DNA of 64,000 bases from Actinomycetota bacterium (lineage in GTDB: Bacteria > Actinomycetota > Actinomycetes > Actinomycetales > Microbacteriaceae), in contig JAIUOH010000014.1 in NCBI GenBank assembly GCA_020161315.1, forward strand, positions 1 to 64,000, read 5' to 3'. The first letter of the stretch is position 1, and each line of letters opens with the position of its first letter. Positions 16,977-25,542 of the stretch are shown here, in pieces. The notes under the pieces are model-generated. The model made no database searches. It had not been told where the DNA came from and saw only the letters and a list, made by a program, of their open reading frames with translations. The position numbers and the translations under genes are program-made.

Positions 16977-19058
16977 CTATGCGGCCACCGGTGACTTCGA
17001 CACCAGGGTGAGCACATCGTAGGTTGCGACGATCTCGTCGTTCTGGTTCTTGAGCACCGCGTCCCAGTGCACCTCACCGTATTCGTCGGTTTCGCGCGGA
17101 ATGATCTGCTTTGCGGTCAGCGCGACGCGCACCTGGTCACCGGGCGAAACCGGCGTGATGAAGCGCAGGTTTTCGAGGCCGTAGTTTGCGAGCACCGGCC
17201 CCACATCAGGCCACACGAAGAGGCCGGCCGCGAACGAGAGCAGCAGGTAACCGTGGGCGACGCGGCCGGGGAAGAAGGGGTTCGCCGCGGCGGCCTCTTC
17301 GTTCGTGTGTGCGTAGAAGGTGTCGCCCGTGAACTCGGCGAAGTGCGAGATGTCTTCGAGCGTGATCTCGCGCGACGCTGAGACCACCTGGTCGCCGATG
17401 CGCAGGTCTTCGAGCGACTTCTGAAATGGGTGCACATCGTCGCGCGTCGCGGCACCTGCGTGCCAGACCCCCGTGACCGCAGTCATCATCTCGGGGCTGC
17501 CCTGAATCGCAGTGCGCTGCATGTAGTGGAACACGCTGCGCACGCCACCGAGCTCTTCGCCGCCGCCGGCGCGGCCCGGGCCGCCGTGCACGAGCATCGG
17601 CAGCGGCGAGCCGTGACCGGTCGACGAGCGCGCGTTGTCGCGGTCGAGCAGCAGCATGCGTCCGTTCGCCGACGCCGCGCGCAGCGTAAGTGCCGAGACA
17701 AACGCAGGGTCGGCCGAGGCAACACTCGTGACGAGCGAGCCGCCGCCGCGCACGACCAGCTCAGCGGCGCGTGCCGCGCCCTCGCCGTCGCCCGTGTCGT
17801 AACCGATCACCGAGCTGACCGGGCCAAAGGCCTCGGTGTCGTGCACGCGTTCCGAGTTCGCGTTGTCGAAGCGAAGCAGGATCGGCTGCAGCATCGCGCC
17901 ACCCGCGCCCGCACTAGCGCTCGCGTCGGCGCTTTGACCGGCACCGACCACGATCTCGCCGCCGTCTGCGACGAGCTTGTCGACCTGGCGCAGCACCTCT
18001 TCGCGTTGTTCTGCCGAGGCGAGCGCACCCATGGTGACCCCCTCGGTGCGCGGGTCGCCGACAATGATCTTCTCTTCGATGCGCGCACGCACCGCGTCTA
18101 CGACATCACCCACCGACGAAGCTGGCACAATGGCGCGGCGAATCGCGGTGCACTTCTGGCCAGCCTTCGTGGTCATCTCGTTGACGAGCTGGCGCACATA
18201 GGCGTCAAACTCGGGCGTGCCTGCGACGGCGTCGGGGCCGAGCACGGAGGCGTTGATCGAGTCGGTCTCTGCACCGAAGATCACTCCCCCTGTCTGCACG
18301 GCCTCGTGTCTGCGCAGAGCATCGGCGGTCGACGCCGATCCGGTGAACGACACTACGTCACCGAGCTTTGCGTGATCGAACACCTCACGAATCGAGCCCG
18401 ATACGAGTTGCACTGCGCCGTCGGGCAGCAGGCCCGACTCGACCATGATGCGCACCATATGCTCCGCGAGGTATGCGCCGGGGGTTGCGGGCTTGATCAC
18501 CGAGGGCATGCCCGCGAGAAACGCGGGCGCAAACTTCTCGAGCGAACCCCAGACCGGAAAGTTAAAGGCGTTGATCTGCACGGCGACGCCAGGCAGAGTG
18601 GTACGAATGTGGCGCCCCAAGAAGGTGCCGTCTTTCGACAGCACCTCGAGCGGCCCGTCGAGCTGCACCTTGGCGTTCGGCAGCTCGCGGCGACCCTTGC
18701 CCGAGTAGGTGAAGAGCACGCCGATGCCGCCGTCGATGTCGACCCACGAGTCGATCTTTGTGGCACCGGTCTTGTACGACAGCTCATAGAGCTCCTGCTT
18801 GCGCTCGGTGAGCACAAGGGCAAGCTGCTTCAGCAACACCGCACGCTGATGAAAGGTGAGCGCGCCGAGGTTCTTCTGGCCGACGGTGCGGGCGTGATCC
18901 AACGCAGCGCCAAGATCAAGGCCCTCGCTCGACACACGCGCAACCGGTTCACCCGTCGAGGCGTCGAGCACTTCGACGCCCACTACGCTGTCGGCGGGCG
19001 ACCACCATGCGTCTTGCACGTAGCTCTGCAACATTCTCGGCTTGGTTTCGAGCGTCAT
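16977..19058 (-). CDS. paaZ: PaaZ: oxepin-CoA hydrolase / 3-oxo-5,6-dehydrosuberyl-CoA semialdehyde dehydrogenase
   Basis: Bifunctional ring-opening enzyme. Residues 1 to about 525 are an aldehyde dehydrogenase with catalytic Cys in GQKCTAIRR (about residue 300) and Glu in the preceding FGAETDS region. Residues from about 545 are a MaoC-type hotdog hydratase with the DTFYAHTNEEAA and GRVAHGYLLLSF motifs. At 693 aa it is full length. It lies 54 bases downstream of paaH and is probably the last gene of paaJ-paaF-paaH-paaZ. Confidence 0.96.
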   Translation of the reverse strand: MTLETKPRMLQSYVQDAWWSPADSVVGVEVLDASTGEPVARVSSEGLDLGAALDHARTVGQKNLGALTFHQRAVLLKQLALVLTERKQELYELSYKTGATKIDSWVDIDGGIGVLFTYSGKGRRELPNAKVQLDGPLEVLSKDGTFLGRHIRTTLPGVAVQINAFNFPVWGSLEKFAPAFLAGMPSVIKPATPGAYLAEHMVRIMVESGLLPDGAVQLVSGSIREVFDHAKLGDVVSFTGSASTADALRRHEAVQTGGVIFGAETDSINASVLGPDAVAGTPEFDAYVRQLVNEMTTKAGQKCTAIRRAIVPASSVGDVVDAVRARIEEKIIVGDPRTEGVTMGALASAEQREEVLRQVDKLVADGGEIVVGAGQSADASASAGAGGAMLQPILLRFDNANSERVHDTEAFGPVSSVIGYDTGDGEGAARAAELVVRGGGSLVTSVASADPAFVSALTLRAASANGRMLLLDRDNARSSTGHGSPLPMLVHGGPGRAGGGEELGGVRSVFHYMQRTAIQGSPEMMTAVTGVWHAGAATRDDVHPFQKSLEDLRIGDQVVSASREITLEDISHFAEFTGDTFYAHTNEEAAAANPFFPGRVAHGYLLLSFAAGLFVWPDVGPVLANYGLENLRFITPVSPGDQVRVALTAKQIIPRETDEYGEVHWDAVLKNQNDEIVATYDVLTLVSKSPVAA

Positions 19059-19112
19059 AGCTCTGACTCCTTCGTTGTGACGTCTTGCGATGCGTTCAAG
19101 CGTGGTGTGGCG

Positions 19113-19985
19113 TTACTCACCGTTGGTCCAGTCATAGAAGCCCTGGCCGCTCTTGCGACCGAGCTTGCCCTCAGCAACCATGTCGCGCAGCAGCTGCGGC
19201 GGCGCGAAGCGGGGGCCGAGGTCGCGCTCGAGCTGTTCGGCGATACCGAGACGCACGTCGAGCCCCACGATGTCGGTGGTCTTCAATGGGCCCGAGGGGT
19301 GCTTGTAGCCAAGCTCCATGGCGAGGTCGATATCGGCCGTGCTCGCGACCCCCTCTTCAACCATGCGCATGGCTTCGAGTGCAATTGCGACACCGAGGCG
19401 ACTCGAAGCGAAACCGGGCGAGTCAGACACCGTGATCGGGGTTTTGTCGAGCGCGCGCACCCAGCCACGCGCCTTCTCTGCGAGTGTTTCGCTGACCTGC
19501 TCGTGCACAACAATCTCAATGAGCGTCGACGCAGGCACAGGGTTAAAGAAGTGCAGGCCGATGAACTGCTCGGGGCGGTCGAGGGTTTCGGCGAGCTGCG
19601 CGAGCGGAATCGATGAGGTGTTCGAGGCGAGGGTTGCGAAGTCGGGCAGTTGCTGCTCAATCGCACGCAGCGTTTCGAGTTTTAGGTCGAGGATCTCGGG
19701 CACAGCTTCGACAACCAGCTGACATGCCCCGAACGCCCCCACATCGGTCGCAACGGTGAGGGCCTGCTTCAGTAGCGCGGCATCGCCGTTGAAGCCTCGG
19801 GCCACCGAGGCATCAATGCTCGCCTCGATGCGCAGCTTTGCGGCCTCGGCAGACTCGACGTCGCGCTCGACAACGACGACATATGCCCCGGCGAGAATGA
19901 AGGCGTGGGCGATGCCGCCGCCCATGCGGCCGCCGCCCATCACACCAACGCGCGAGGGCACAGAGATTTCAATCGAAGCGCTCAT
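19113..19985 (-). CDS. paaH: 3-hydroxyacyl-CoA dehydrogenase PaaH
   Basis: NAD-dependent oxidation of 3-hydroxyadipyl-CoA to 3-oxoadipyl-CoA. The Rossmann loop GVMGGGRMGGG begins at residue 14 and ends in the NAD-selective acidic VVERD. The catalytic His lies in GLHFFNPVP. The C-terminal helical domain is present (GYKHPSGPLKTTDIVGLD). 290 aa. The ATG overlaps the paaF stop as ATGA. Confidence 0.94.
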   Translation of the reverse strand: MSASIEISVPSRVGVMGGGRMGGGIAHAFILAGAYVVVVERDVESAEAAKLRIEASIDASVARGFNGDAALLKQALTVATDVGAFGACQLVVEAVPEILDLKLETLRAIEQQLPDFATLASNTSSIPLAQLAETLDRPEQFIGLHFFNPVPASTLIEIVVHEQVSETLAEKARGWVRALDKTPITVSDSPGFASSRLGVAIALEAMRMVEEGVASTADIDLAMELGYKHPSGPLKTTDIVGLDVRLGIAEQLERDLGPRFAPPQLLRDMVAEGKLGRKSGQGFYDWTNGE

Positions 19986-20746
19986 TTGCTTTTCTTTCGC
20001 TCAAGAAACTCGGTCATTCGACGCATCTTTTCGGGGCTTTCAAAGAGCACCGATTGCTCATCTAGGTCGATCTGCGGATGTGCTGCGCGCGGAGCCTGCA
20101 ACACCCGCTTTGAAGCTTGCGTTGCCGCGGGGTCAAGCGATGCGATGCGACCAGCGATCTTCTCGGCACGCTCAAGCGCCGCGGCAGAGTCATCTTCGAG
20201 ATGGGTGATGAGGCCAGCACGCAGTGATTCTTCGGCGTTCAACACGCGCCCTGCGAGCATGATCTCGGCTGCGAGCGGCTCGCCAACCAGCTCGCGCAGG
20301 CGCCAGCTCGCACCGGCGGCGGCAATGATGCCGAGCCCGGTCTCGGGGTTGCCGATCTTCAGCGTCGGGGTGCCAACGCGAATATCTGCCGCATACGCAA
20401 GCTCGGCACCGCCACCGAGGGCGTAGCCCTCGAGCACCGCGATCACCGGCATCGGCAGCGCGTTCACCCGCATGAATGCCCGCGTGTTGATGCCCTTCAA
20501 CGCGTCTTCGGCGCGGCGCGCGCGCAACTGCGCAATGTCGGCGCCGCCAGCAAACGTGCCCTCCGCACCGCGCAAAATCAGCGTCTGGGGCGACGCCTCA
20601 AGCATCTCGCAGAGCGCGTGCAGCGCGTCGATCAGATCTTGGTCGATGGCGTTGCGCTTCTCGGGTCGGTTGAGCGTAGCGAGCACGTGGGTGTCAAAGT
20701 GCTCGATCAGCAGGGCTGAGTTTTCGGGGGTCTGGCTCACGCTCAC
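19982..20746 (-). CDS. paaF: Enoyl-CoA hydratase PaaF
   Basis: Crotonase-fold protein that hydrates 2,3-dehydroadipyl-CoA. AGGADIAQL and EGYALGGGAELA form the oxyanion hole. The GTG at 20746 is chosen because it overlaps the paaJ stop as GTGA, giving 254 aa. The longer frame to 20791 runs inside paaJ. In place of the usual catalytic Glu pair, the region reads NPETGLGIIAAAG. Confidence 0.9.
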   Translation of the reverse strand: MSVSQTPENSALLIEHFDTHVLATLNRPEKRNAIDQDLIDALHALCEMLEASPQTLILRGAEGTFAGGADIAQLRARRAEDALKGINTRAFMRVNALPMPVIAVLEGYALGGGAELAYAADIRVGTPTLKIGNPETGLGIIAAAGASWRLRELVGEPLAAEIMLAGRVLNAEESLRAGLITHLEDDSAAALERAEKIAGRIASLDPAATQASKRVLQAPRAAHPQIDLDEQSVLFESPEKMRRMTEFLERKKSK

Positions 20747-21942
20747 ACCCGCTCGATGATCGTGGCTGAGCCCTGGCCCACACCGACACACAGCGTCGCG
20801 AGGCCGTAGCGCGAGCCCTCGCGCTCCATGCGGTTCAGCAGGGTCACGATGAGTCGCGAGCCCGATGAGCCGAGCGGGTGGCCGAGAGCGATCGCACCGC
20901 CGTCGGCGTTCACGCGAGCTTGGTCGAGCCCAAGGCGGCGAATGCAGGCGAGCGACTGCGAGGCAAAGGCTTCGTTCAGCTCGATCGAACCGATGTCGTC
21001 GATCGAAAGGCCCGAGCGCTGCAGCGCCTTCTTGGTGGCCGGCACCGGCCCAAGCCCCATGACCTCTGGCGCAAGCGCGGCTGAAACGCTGGTGACAATG
21101 CGGGCACGGGGGGTGAGGCCGTAGCGCTCGACAGCCTCGGCGCTCGCGACGAGCAGGGCGCTCGCCCCGTCATTCAGCGATGACGCATTGCCCGCGGTCA
21201 CCACGGTGCCGCCCGCAACGACAGGGCGAAGGCCCGAGAGCACCTCGAGGGTAGTTCCGGGGCGTGGTCCCTCGTCTACAGAAACAACCGACTGCTTGCC
21301 GCGGCCGAGGTCAACCGTATAGGGCGCGATCTCATTCGTAAAGTGCCCGGCCTCGATTGCGGCGAGCGCGCGACGGTGGCTCTCGACCGCGAACGCATCT
21401 GCGTCTTCTCGGCTGATGGCGTCAACGCGTGCGACCTCTTCTGCAGTCTCGGGCATGGTGAAGGTCGCCTTATCGCGGGCGGTGAGGCGCGGGTTCGTGA
21501 ATCGCCAACCGATCGAGGTATCAACCTGCTCGCCTGGTTTCGACCAAGCGCGGCCGGGCTTCTCTTGTACCCAGGGAGCGCGGGTCATCGATTCGACCCC
21601 ACCCGCAATGATGAGATCGGCGTCACCCGCGCGAATCGCCTGCGAGGCACCGGCGACGGCGGTCATGCCAGACGCGCAGAGCCGGTTCACCGTGTAACCG
21701 GGCACCGTGTCGGGCAGCCCCGCAAGCAGCACTGCCATGCGGGCCACGTTGCGGTTGTCTTCGCCCGCCTGGTTCGCGGCACCAAGAATCACCTCGTCGA
21801 GGGCTTCTGCCGGCACACCCGTGCGCTCTACGAGGCTCTTCAGTACGTGCGCCGCGAGATCGTCGGGCCGCGCAGCGGCAAGCGCCCCGCCGTAACGCCC
21901 AACGGCGGTGCGCACTCCATCTACGAGATAAGCCTCTGCCAT
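20743..21942 (-). CDS. paaJ: Acetyl-CoA acyltransferase, probable 3-oxoadipyl-CoA thiolase PaaJ
   Basis: Thiolase of 399 aa that cleaves 3-oxoadipyl-CoA to succinyl-CoA and acetyl-CoA. The nucleophilic Cys is in VNRLCASGMTAV, the His in GGAIALGHPLG and the second Cys in ATLCVGVGQG. The ATG at 21942 (MAEAYLVDGVRT) follows GAGGAGG. The frame is open for 40 codons further upstream but that stretch covers the operator region. It leads paaJ-paaF-paaH-paaZ. The neighbours decide the substrate assignment. Confidence 0.93.
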   Translation of the reverse strand: MAEAYLVDGVRTAVGRYGGALAAARPDDLAAHVLKSLVERTGVPAEALDEVILGAANQAGEDNRNVARMAVLLAGLPDTVPGYTVNRLCASGMTAVAGASQAIRAGDADLIIAGGVESMTRAPWVQEKPGRAWSKPGEQVDTSIGWRFTNPRLTARDKATFTMPETAEEVARVDAISREDADAFAVESHRRALAAIEAGHFTNEIAPYTVDLGRGKQSVVSVDEGPRPGTTLEVLSGLRPVVAGGTVVTAGNASSLNDGASALLVASAEAVERYGLTPRARIVTSVSAALAPEVMGLGPVPATKKALQRSGLSIDDIGSIELNEAFASQSLACIRRLGLDQARVNADGGAIALGHPLGSSGSRLIVTLLNRMEREGSRYGLATLCVGVGQGSATIIERV

Positions 21943-21986
21943 GCTCGTCGACCTCCTCGTCGATTGCTCAGAACCATCACACACCC

Positions 21987-22008
21987 AATTAGTGAATGAT
22001 CGGTCAGT
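21987..22008. promoter_or_regulatory. PaaR-like operator upstream of paaJ
   Basis: Read on the minus strand it is ACTGACCG-ATCATT-CACTAATT. The left half site is a full match to ACTNACCG and the right half is degraded. It lies 45 bases before the paaJ ATG. Confidence 0.6.
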
Positions 22009-22117
22009 ATTTACTGTAACAGGATAGAGCGAACCCCCGACAACCCGCAATGTGAATAACAATTTGACCCAAACATCACGTTCAGGGCGCGCGTCGGCCC
22101 AGATCTGTGATTTACTT

Positions 22118-22139
22118 ACTGACCAGTCGGCAAGTTATT
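22118..22139. promoter_or_regulatory. PaaR-like operator upstream of the MFS importer gene
   Basis: ACTGACCA-GTCGGC-AAGTTATT matches 12 of the 16 fixed positions of the recalled PaaR consensus. It lies 64 bases before the transporter ATG, so the importer is probably induced together with the pathway. Confidence 0.55.
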
Positions 22140-22203
22140 GTCGCATCCCTCACCCCTCTCGTGCGCTCTCCACAAGACGAGCGCCCAGAACAATGGAGTT
22201 CAG

Positions 22204-23529
22204 ATGACTGAAACAGTTGACGCCACACGCGAGCAACGAAGAGTGCTCGCCGGCACGGTGGTCGGCACCTCAATCGAATGGTACGACTTCTTCATCTACG
22301 CGCAGGCAGCCGGCATTGTGCTGGCGCCCCTCTTCTTCGCACCCGCTGGCGAGACTTTCGGCCAGATCGTTGCGTGGGCCTCCCTCGGCATCTCGTTCCT
22401 CTTCCGCCCGCTCGGCGCCATCGTTGCGGGACATCTCGGCGACCGCCTCGGCCGCAAGCAGATGCTTGTGCTCACGCTCGTCTTGATGGGCCTTGCGACC
22501 GCGCTCATCGGTGTGCTGCCCACCTACGCCCAGATCGGCATCGCGGCACCGCTGCTGCTCGTACTGCTGCGCATTCTGCAGGGATTCTCGGCCGGTGGCG
22601 AATGGGGCGGCGCAGCCCTGATGTCGGTTGAGCACGCACCCAAGGGCAAGCGCGGTTTCTTCGGCGCCTACCCGCAGATCGGCGTGCCCATCGGCATGAT
22701 CATCGCGACCGCCACCATGTGGGTACTCACCACTTCGCTCACCGAAGAGCAGTTTCTCTCGTGGGGCTGGCGTGTGCCGTTCCTCTTCTCGATCGTGCTG
22801 ATCTTTGTCGGGTACCTAATTCGCCGGGCGGTCGAAGAGTCACCGGTCTTTGCTGAGCTGCAGGAGCGCAAGAGCGAGTCCTCGGCACCGCTGAAGACCC
22901 TCTTCAAGCGCAACTCGAAAGAGGTTATTCTCGCGGCTCTCATCTTTATCGCGAACAACGCCGCGGGCTACCTGCTCATCGCATTCTTCTCGGCCTACGC
23001 CACCCGCCCCGTCGAAGAGGGCGGCCTCGGACTCGAGCGCCCACCCGTGCTCCTGGCAACCACGCTCGCCGCGTTCGGCTGGCTCTTCTTCACGCTCTAT
23101 GGTGGCATTCTGTCTGACCGCATCGGCCGCGTGCGCACCTTCCAGATCGGCTACGTGCTGCTTGGCCTGTGGGCGGTTCCGATGTGGTTCCTCATCGACA
23201 CCGGCAACATCTACCTGTACTTTGTTGCGCTGTTCTTGATGACGGTGGGCCTCGGCCTCTCGTATGGCCCGCAGGCCGCGCTCTACTCAGAGATGTTCCC
23301 AGCAGATATTCGCTACTCGGGCGTTTCGATCGGTTACGCAATCGGCGCTATCCTCGGCGGCGCGTTTGCCCCGATGATCGCGGAACTTGTCTTCAAGAGC
23401 ACCGGCCAGTCGTGGACCATCGGCCTCTACATTCTCGGCATCACGATCATCTCGCTGATTGCGGTGTCGATGGTGAAGTCGAAAGACAACGCACCGCTGA
23501 ACACGACCACGATCGACATTCACGGCTAG
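22204..23529 (+). CDS. MFS transporter, metabolite:H+ symporter type, probable phenylacetate importer
   Basis: Twelve-helix MFS protein of 441 aa of the MHS family (sugar porter-like fold). The N-terminal SIEWYDFFIYAQA motif and the loop GHLGDRLGRK are diagnostic. The ATG at 22204 has GGAG at 22195-22198. The longer frame from 22138 would start in the operator. Its divergence from paaJ and the operator at 22118 suggest uptake of phenylacetate or a related aromatic acid (inference). Confidence 0.9.
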   Translation: MTETVDATREQRRVLAGTVVGTSIEWYDFFIYAQAAGIVLAPLFFAPAGETFGQIVAWASLGISFLFRPLGAIVAGHLGDRLGRKQMLVLTLVLMGLATALIGVLPTYAQIGIAAPLLLVLLRILQGFSAGGEWGGAALMSVEHAPKGKRGFFGAYPQIGVPIGMIIATATMWVLTTSLTEEQFLSWGWRVPFLFSIVLIFVGYLIRRAVEESPVFAELQERKSESSAPLKTLFKRNSKEVILAALIFIANNAAGYLLIAFFSAYATRPVEEGGLGLERPPVLLATTLAAFGWLFFTLYGGILSDRIGRVRTFQIGYVLLGLWAVPMWFLIDTGNIYLYFVALFLMTVGLGLSYGPQAALYSEMFPADIRYSGVSIGYAIGAILGGAFAPMIAELVFKSTGQSWTIGLYILGITIISLIAVSMVKSKDNAPLNTTTIDIHG

Positions 23530-23560
23530 GTATCGCAAAAAGAGACAGACAAGCACAGAC

Positions 23561-23605
23561 AAGCATTGGCGGGTGCCCCTGGGTCAGGGGCACCCGCCAA
23601 TGCTT
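23561..23605. terminator. Bidirectional terminator between the MFS and TetR genes
   Basis: Perfect 21-base stem (23561-23581 with 23585-23605) with a GGT loop, between convergent genes. The right arm overlaps the TAA stop of the TetR gene. AAAAAG precedes it and TTATTCG follows. Confidence 0.85.
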
Positions 23606-24263
23606 ATTCGTCGCGATCCAACGCCGGCAGCAGCCAAGCAACGAGCTCCCTGAGGGTGCCCCGAAATCGCACGTCTGCAGGCTCGTTCGCCCATTCTCGG
23701 AGGCGCAAGAGCGCCCCCACTTCAGCCGGGTCCATTCCCTCAAGCAGCAACTCGACCTCGTTCACCGAAGCCTGCTGCTCGCGGCGCGCGGTCGCAGCGC
23801 TCGCCATGGTGATCCCGATAAGCGCCTCGTAGCAGGCAGCCGCGCGCGAGGCAGAGAGCCCAAGCCCCATGAACTGGCTCAGCAGCGAGTTCACCATACC
23901 GACCATCTGCGCCCAGGGCGCCGAGTCAAGGCGAGCCGGAATCGCCTCTGGGTACACGATCAGCAGCTCCCGATGCGCCTCAAAAAACCCAACGAGCTCA
24001 TCGATCGGATGCGCAGCGTCGGCAAGCGAGGGCACTCGGATCGGCAGCAGCATGCGCGACAGTGCCGCCTCGGCAATCTCGTCGAGCGATTCGAAGTAGG
24101 TGTAAAGCATCGACGACCGGATACCCAGGCGTTCAGCCAGGGAGCGCGTCGAAAGCGCCGCAAAGCCGTCTGTCGCGATCAGCTCGATTGCACCGTCGAC
24201 TACTGCGTCATCGGTAAGTTTGCGCGGCCTGCCTCGGGCCGCCTGTGGCTTTTGTGGTGGCAT
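23604..24263 (-). CDS. TetR-family transcriptional regulator
   Basis: 219 aa with a TetR helix-turn-helix at about residues 35-62 (STRSLAERLGIRSSMLYTYF), preceded by the basic arm RGRPRK. The ligand domain is unlike PaaR. Its start faces the hydrolase gene across 70 bases that contain a 16-base palindrome, so it probably controls itself and the hydrolase-MFS pair. The stop codon lies inside the downstream hairpin. Ligand unknown. Confidence 0.92.
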   Translation of the reverse strand: MPPQKPQAARGRPRKLTDDAVVDGAIELIATDGFAALSTRSLAERLGIRSSMLYTYFESLDEIAEAALSRMLLPIRVPSLADAAHPIDELVGFFEAHRELLIVYPEAIPARLDSAPWAQMVGMVNSLLSQFMGLGLSASRAAACYEALIGITMASAATARREQQASVNEVELLLEGMDPAEVGALLRLREWANEPADVRFRGTLRELVAWLLPALDRDE

Positions 24264-24275
24264 ATTCCTACTTTA

Positions 24276-24291
24276 CAGATCGACTGATCTG
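24276..24291. promoter_or_regulatory. Candidate TetR operator
   Basis: CAGATC-GACT-GATCTG is a perfect inverted repeat with a 4-base centre. It is framed by ATATTC (24262-24267) and GAATAT (24291-24296). It sits between the divergent TetR gene and the hydrolase gene, the usual place for an operator of this family. Confidence 0.65.
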
Positions 24292-24333
24292 AATATCATA
24301 GTTGCAGCACAATCGAAATCTCGGAGGCAAGCA

Positions 24334-25542
24334 ATGTCGCTCATACGTCTAGTACTGAAGGCTCAGGGTGCCGCAGTCGGTGCCGTTCGGCGCGTGCTAC
24401 TGCACACGCGAAGCGCGGCCCTTGTGCCCGCCGACTGGCCTGCACCACGGGGCAACTGTGCGGTCGGGGTTCGAGACGCGAGTGTGGCTGGCATCGGCCG
24501 CCTGACAAGCGACGGCATGGTTCGGGTGTGGTACCCGGCGCGGGTCGGCACCGGTAGCGGGCACCGCGAGTACTTTGGCGACGGCACCGAGCAAGGTGCC
24601 ATGATTCGGGGGCTCGCCCCGCTTCTTTCGAGACGAGGATCAGGCAGGCTCGGGGCACGCACAACGGCGTCGCTGCAAGACGCCGAGGCAATCGGGAGTG
24701 ATCACCCTGTGGTGTTCTTTTCGCACGGATTCGGCGGGTTCATTGGGCAGAACACCCACCTCTGCGAGAGTCTCGCCGCGGCCGGCTACGTGGTGGTCTC
24801 GGTTGCCTACCCCAAGGCGGCCGCTGCGATCTGGGCACCAGACGGCTCGTCACAGTTCATGACCAAGGGCGATAGCAACCGGCTCATGAGCGACGAGTTT
24901 GCGCGCACCATGTTGGCTGTGTTGCGCGCAAAGTCGGCCATCGCCGAAGACACCGCTCTCGAGCAGGCCACGGCAGTGCGATCTCTTGAGTTCGAGAACT
25001 CACGCTGGAGCGCACAGCTCACCGCGATACTCGATGCGCTGGTCGACCCAGACGAGCGCACACAGCGCGTCGACGGCGAACTGCTGCGGGTGTTCGACAC
25101 CGCAGACTGGTCTCGCATCGCACTCGTGGGCATGTCGTTCGGCGGCTCGACCAGCGCAAACGTCGCGCACGTCGACGGCCGGGTAAGCGCGGTCGTCAAT
25201 CTCGACGGCATGCAGCAGGGTGCCCCACTGTTCAGGCAGAGCATTCGAGTGCCGTTACTGCTGATGACTTCGGGCGGGGCGCATATGCCGTCAGGGCGAG
25301 GCATTCACGATCTGCACTACGAGGGCGAATACCCGGGCGCACTGGTGCGCCGTGTCAGGGTCGCCGACGCCGGTCACTACGGATTCACCGATCTCGTCGA
25401 GCTCGGTCGCGGGCCTCTTCGCAAGCTGCTCGACCTCGGCCAGGTCGATGGAGCAAAGATGCTGGCCCAGGTGTCAGACGAGGTGTTGAGCTTTCTCGGC
25501 AGCACACTACACGCCACCACGAACCCGCAAACGGAACAGTGA
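24334..25542 (+). CDS. Alpha/beta hydrolase, PAF-acetylhydrolase-like
   Basis: 402 aa. The fold is seen from VVFFSHGFGGFIGQN (oxyanion-hole strand), the nucleophile elbow GMSFGG with Ser268, the acid strand VVNLDG and the His in DAGHYGFTD. Similarity is to the platelet-activating-factor acetylhydrolase/cutinase-like group. The ATG at 24334 follows GGAGG, while upstream in-frame sequence lies in the operator region. There is no clear signal peptide, so it is probably cytoplasmic or membrane-associated. Likely co-transcribed with the following MFS gene. Substrate unknown, probably an ester. Confidence 0.85.
   Translation: MSLIRLVLKAQGAAVGAVRRVLLHTRSAALVPADWPAPRGNCAVGVRDASVAGIGRLTSDGMVRVWYPARVGTGSGHREYFGDGTEQGAMIRGLAPLLSRRGSGRLGARTTASLQDAEAIGSDHPVVFFSHGFGGFIGQNTHLCESLAAAGYVVVSVAYPKAAAAIWAPDGSSQFMTKGDSNRLMSDEFARTMLAVLRAKSAIAEDTALEQATAVRSLEFENSRWSAQLTAILDALVDPDERTQRVDGELLRVFDTADWSRIALVGMSFGGSTSANVAHVDGRVSAVVNLDGMQQGAPLFRQSIRVPLLLMTSGGAHMPSGRGIHDLHYEGEYPGALVRRVRVADAGHYGFTDLVELGRGPLRKLLDLGQVDGAKMLAQVSDEVLSFLGSTLHATTNPQTEQ

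Noticed and set aside
17430..19616. 728-codon open frame on the plus strand
   Set aside because: It lies antisense to paaZ and paaH, both unmistakable. Long antisense frames are expected at this GC content, and the product is rich in Arg/His with no recognisable domain.
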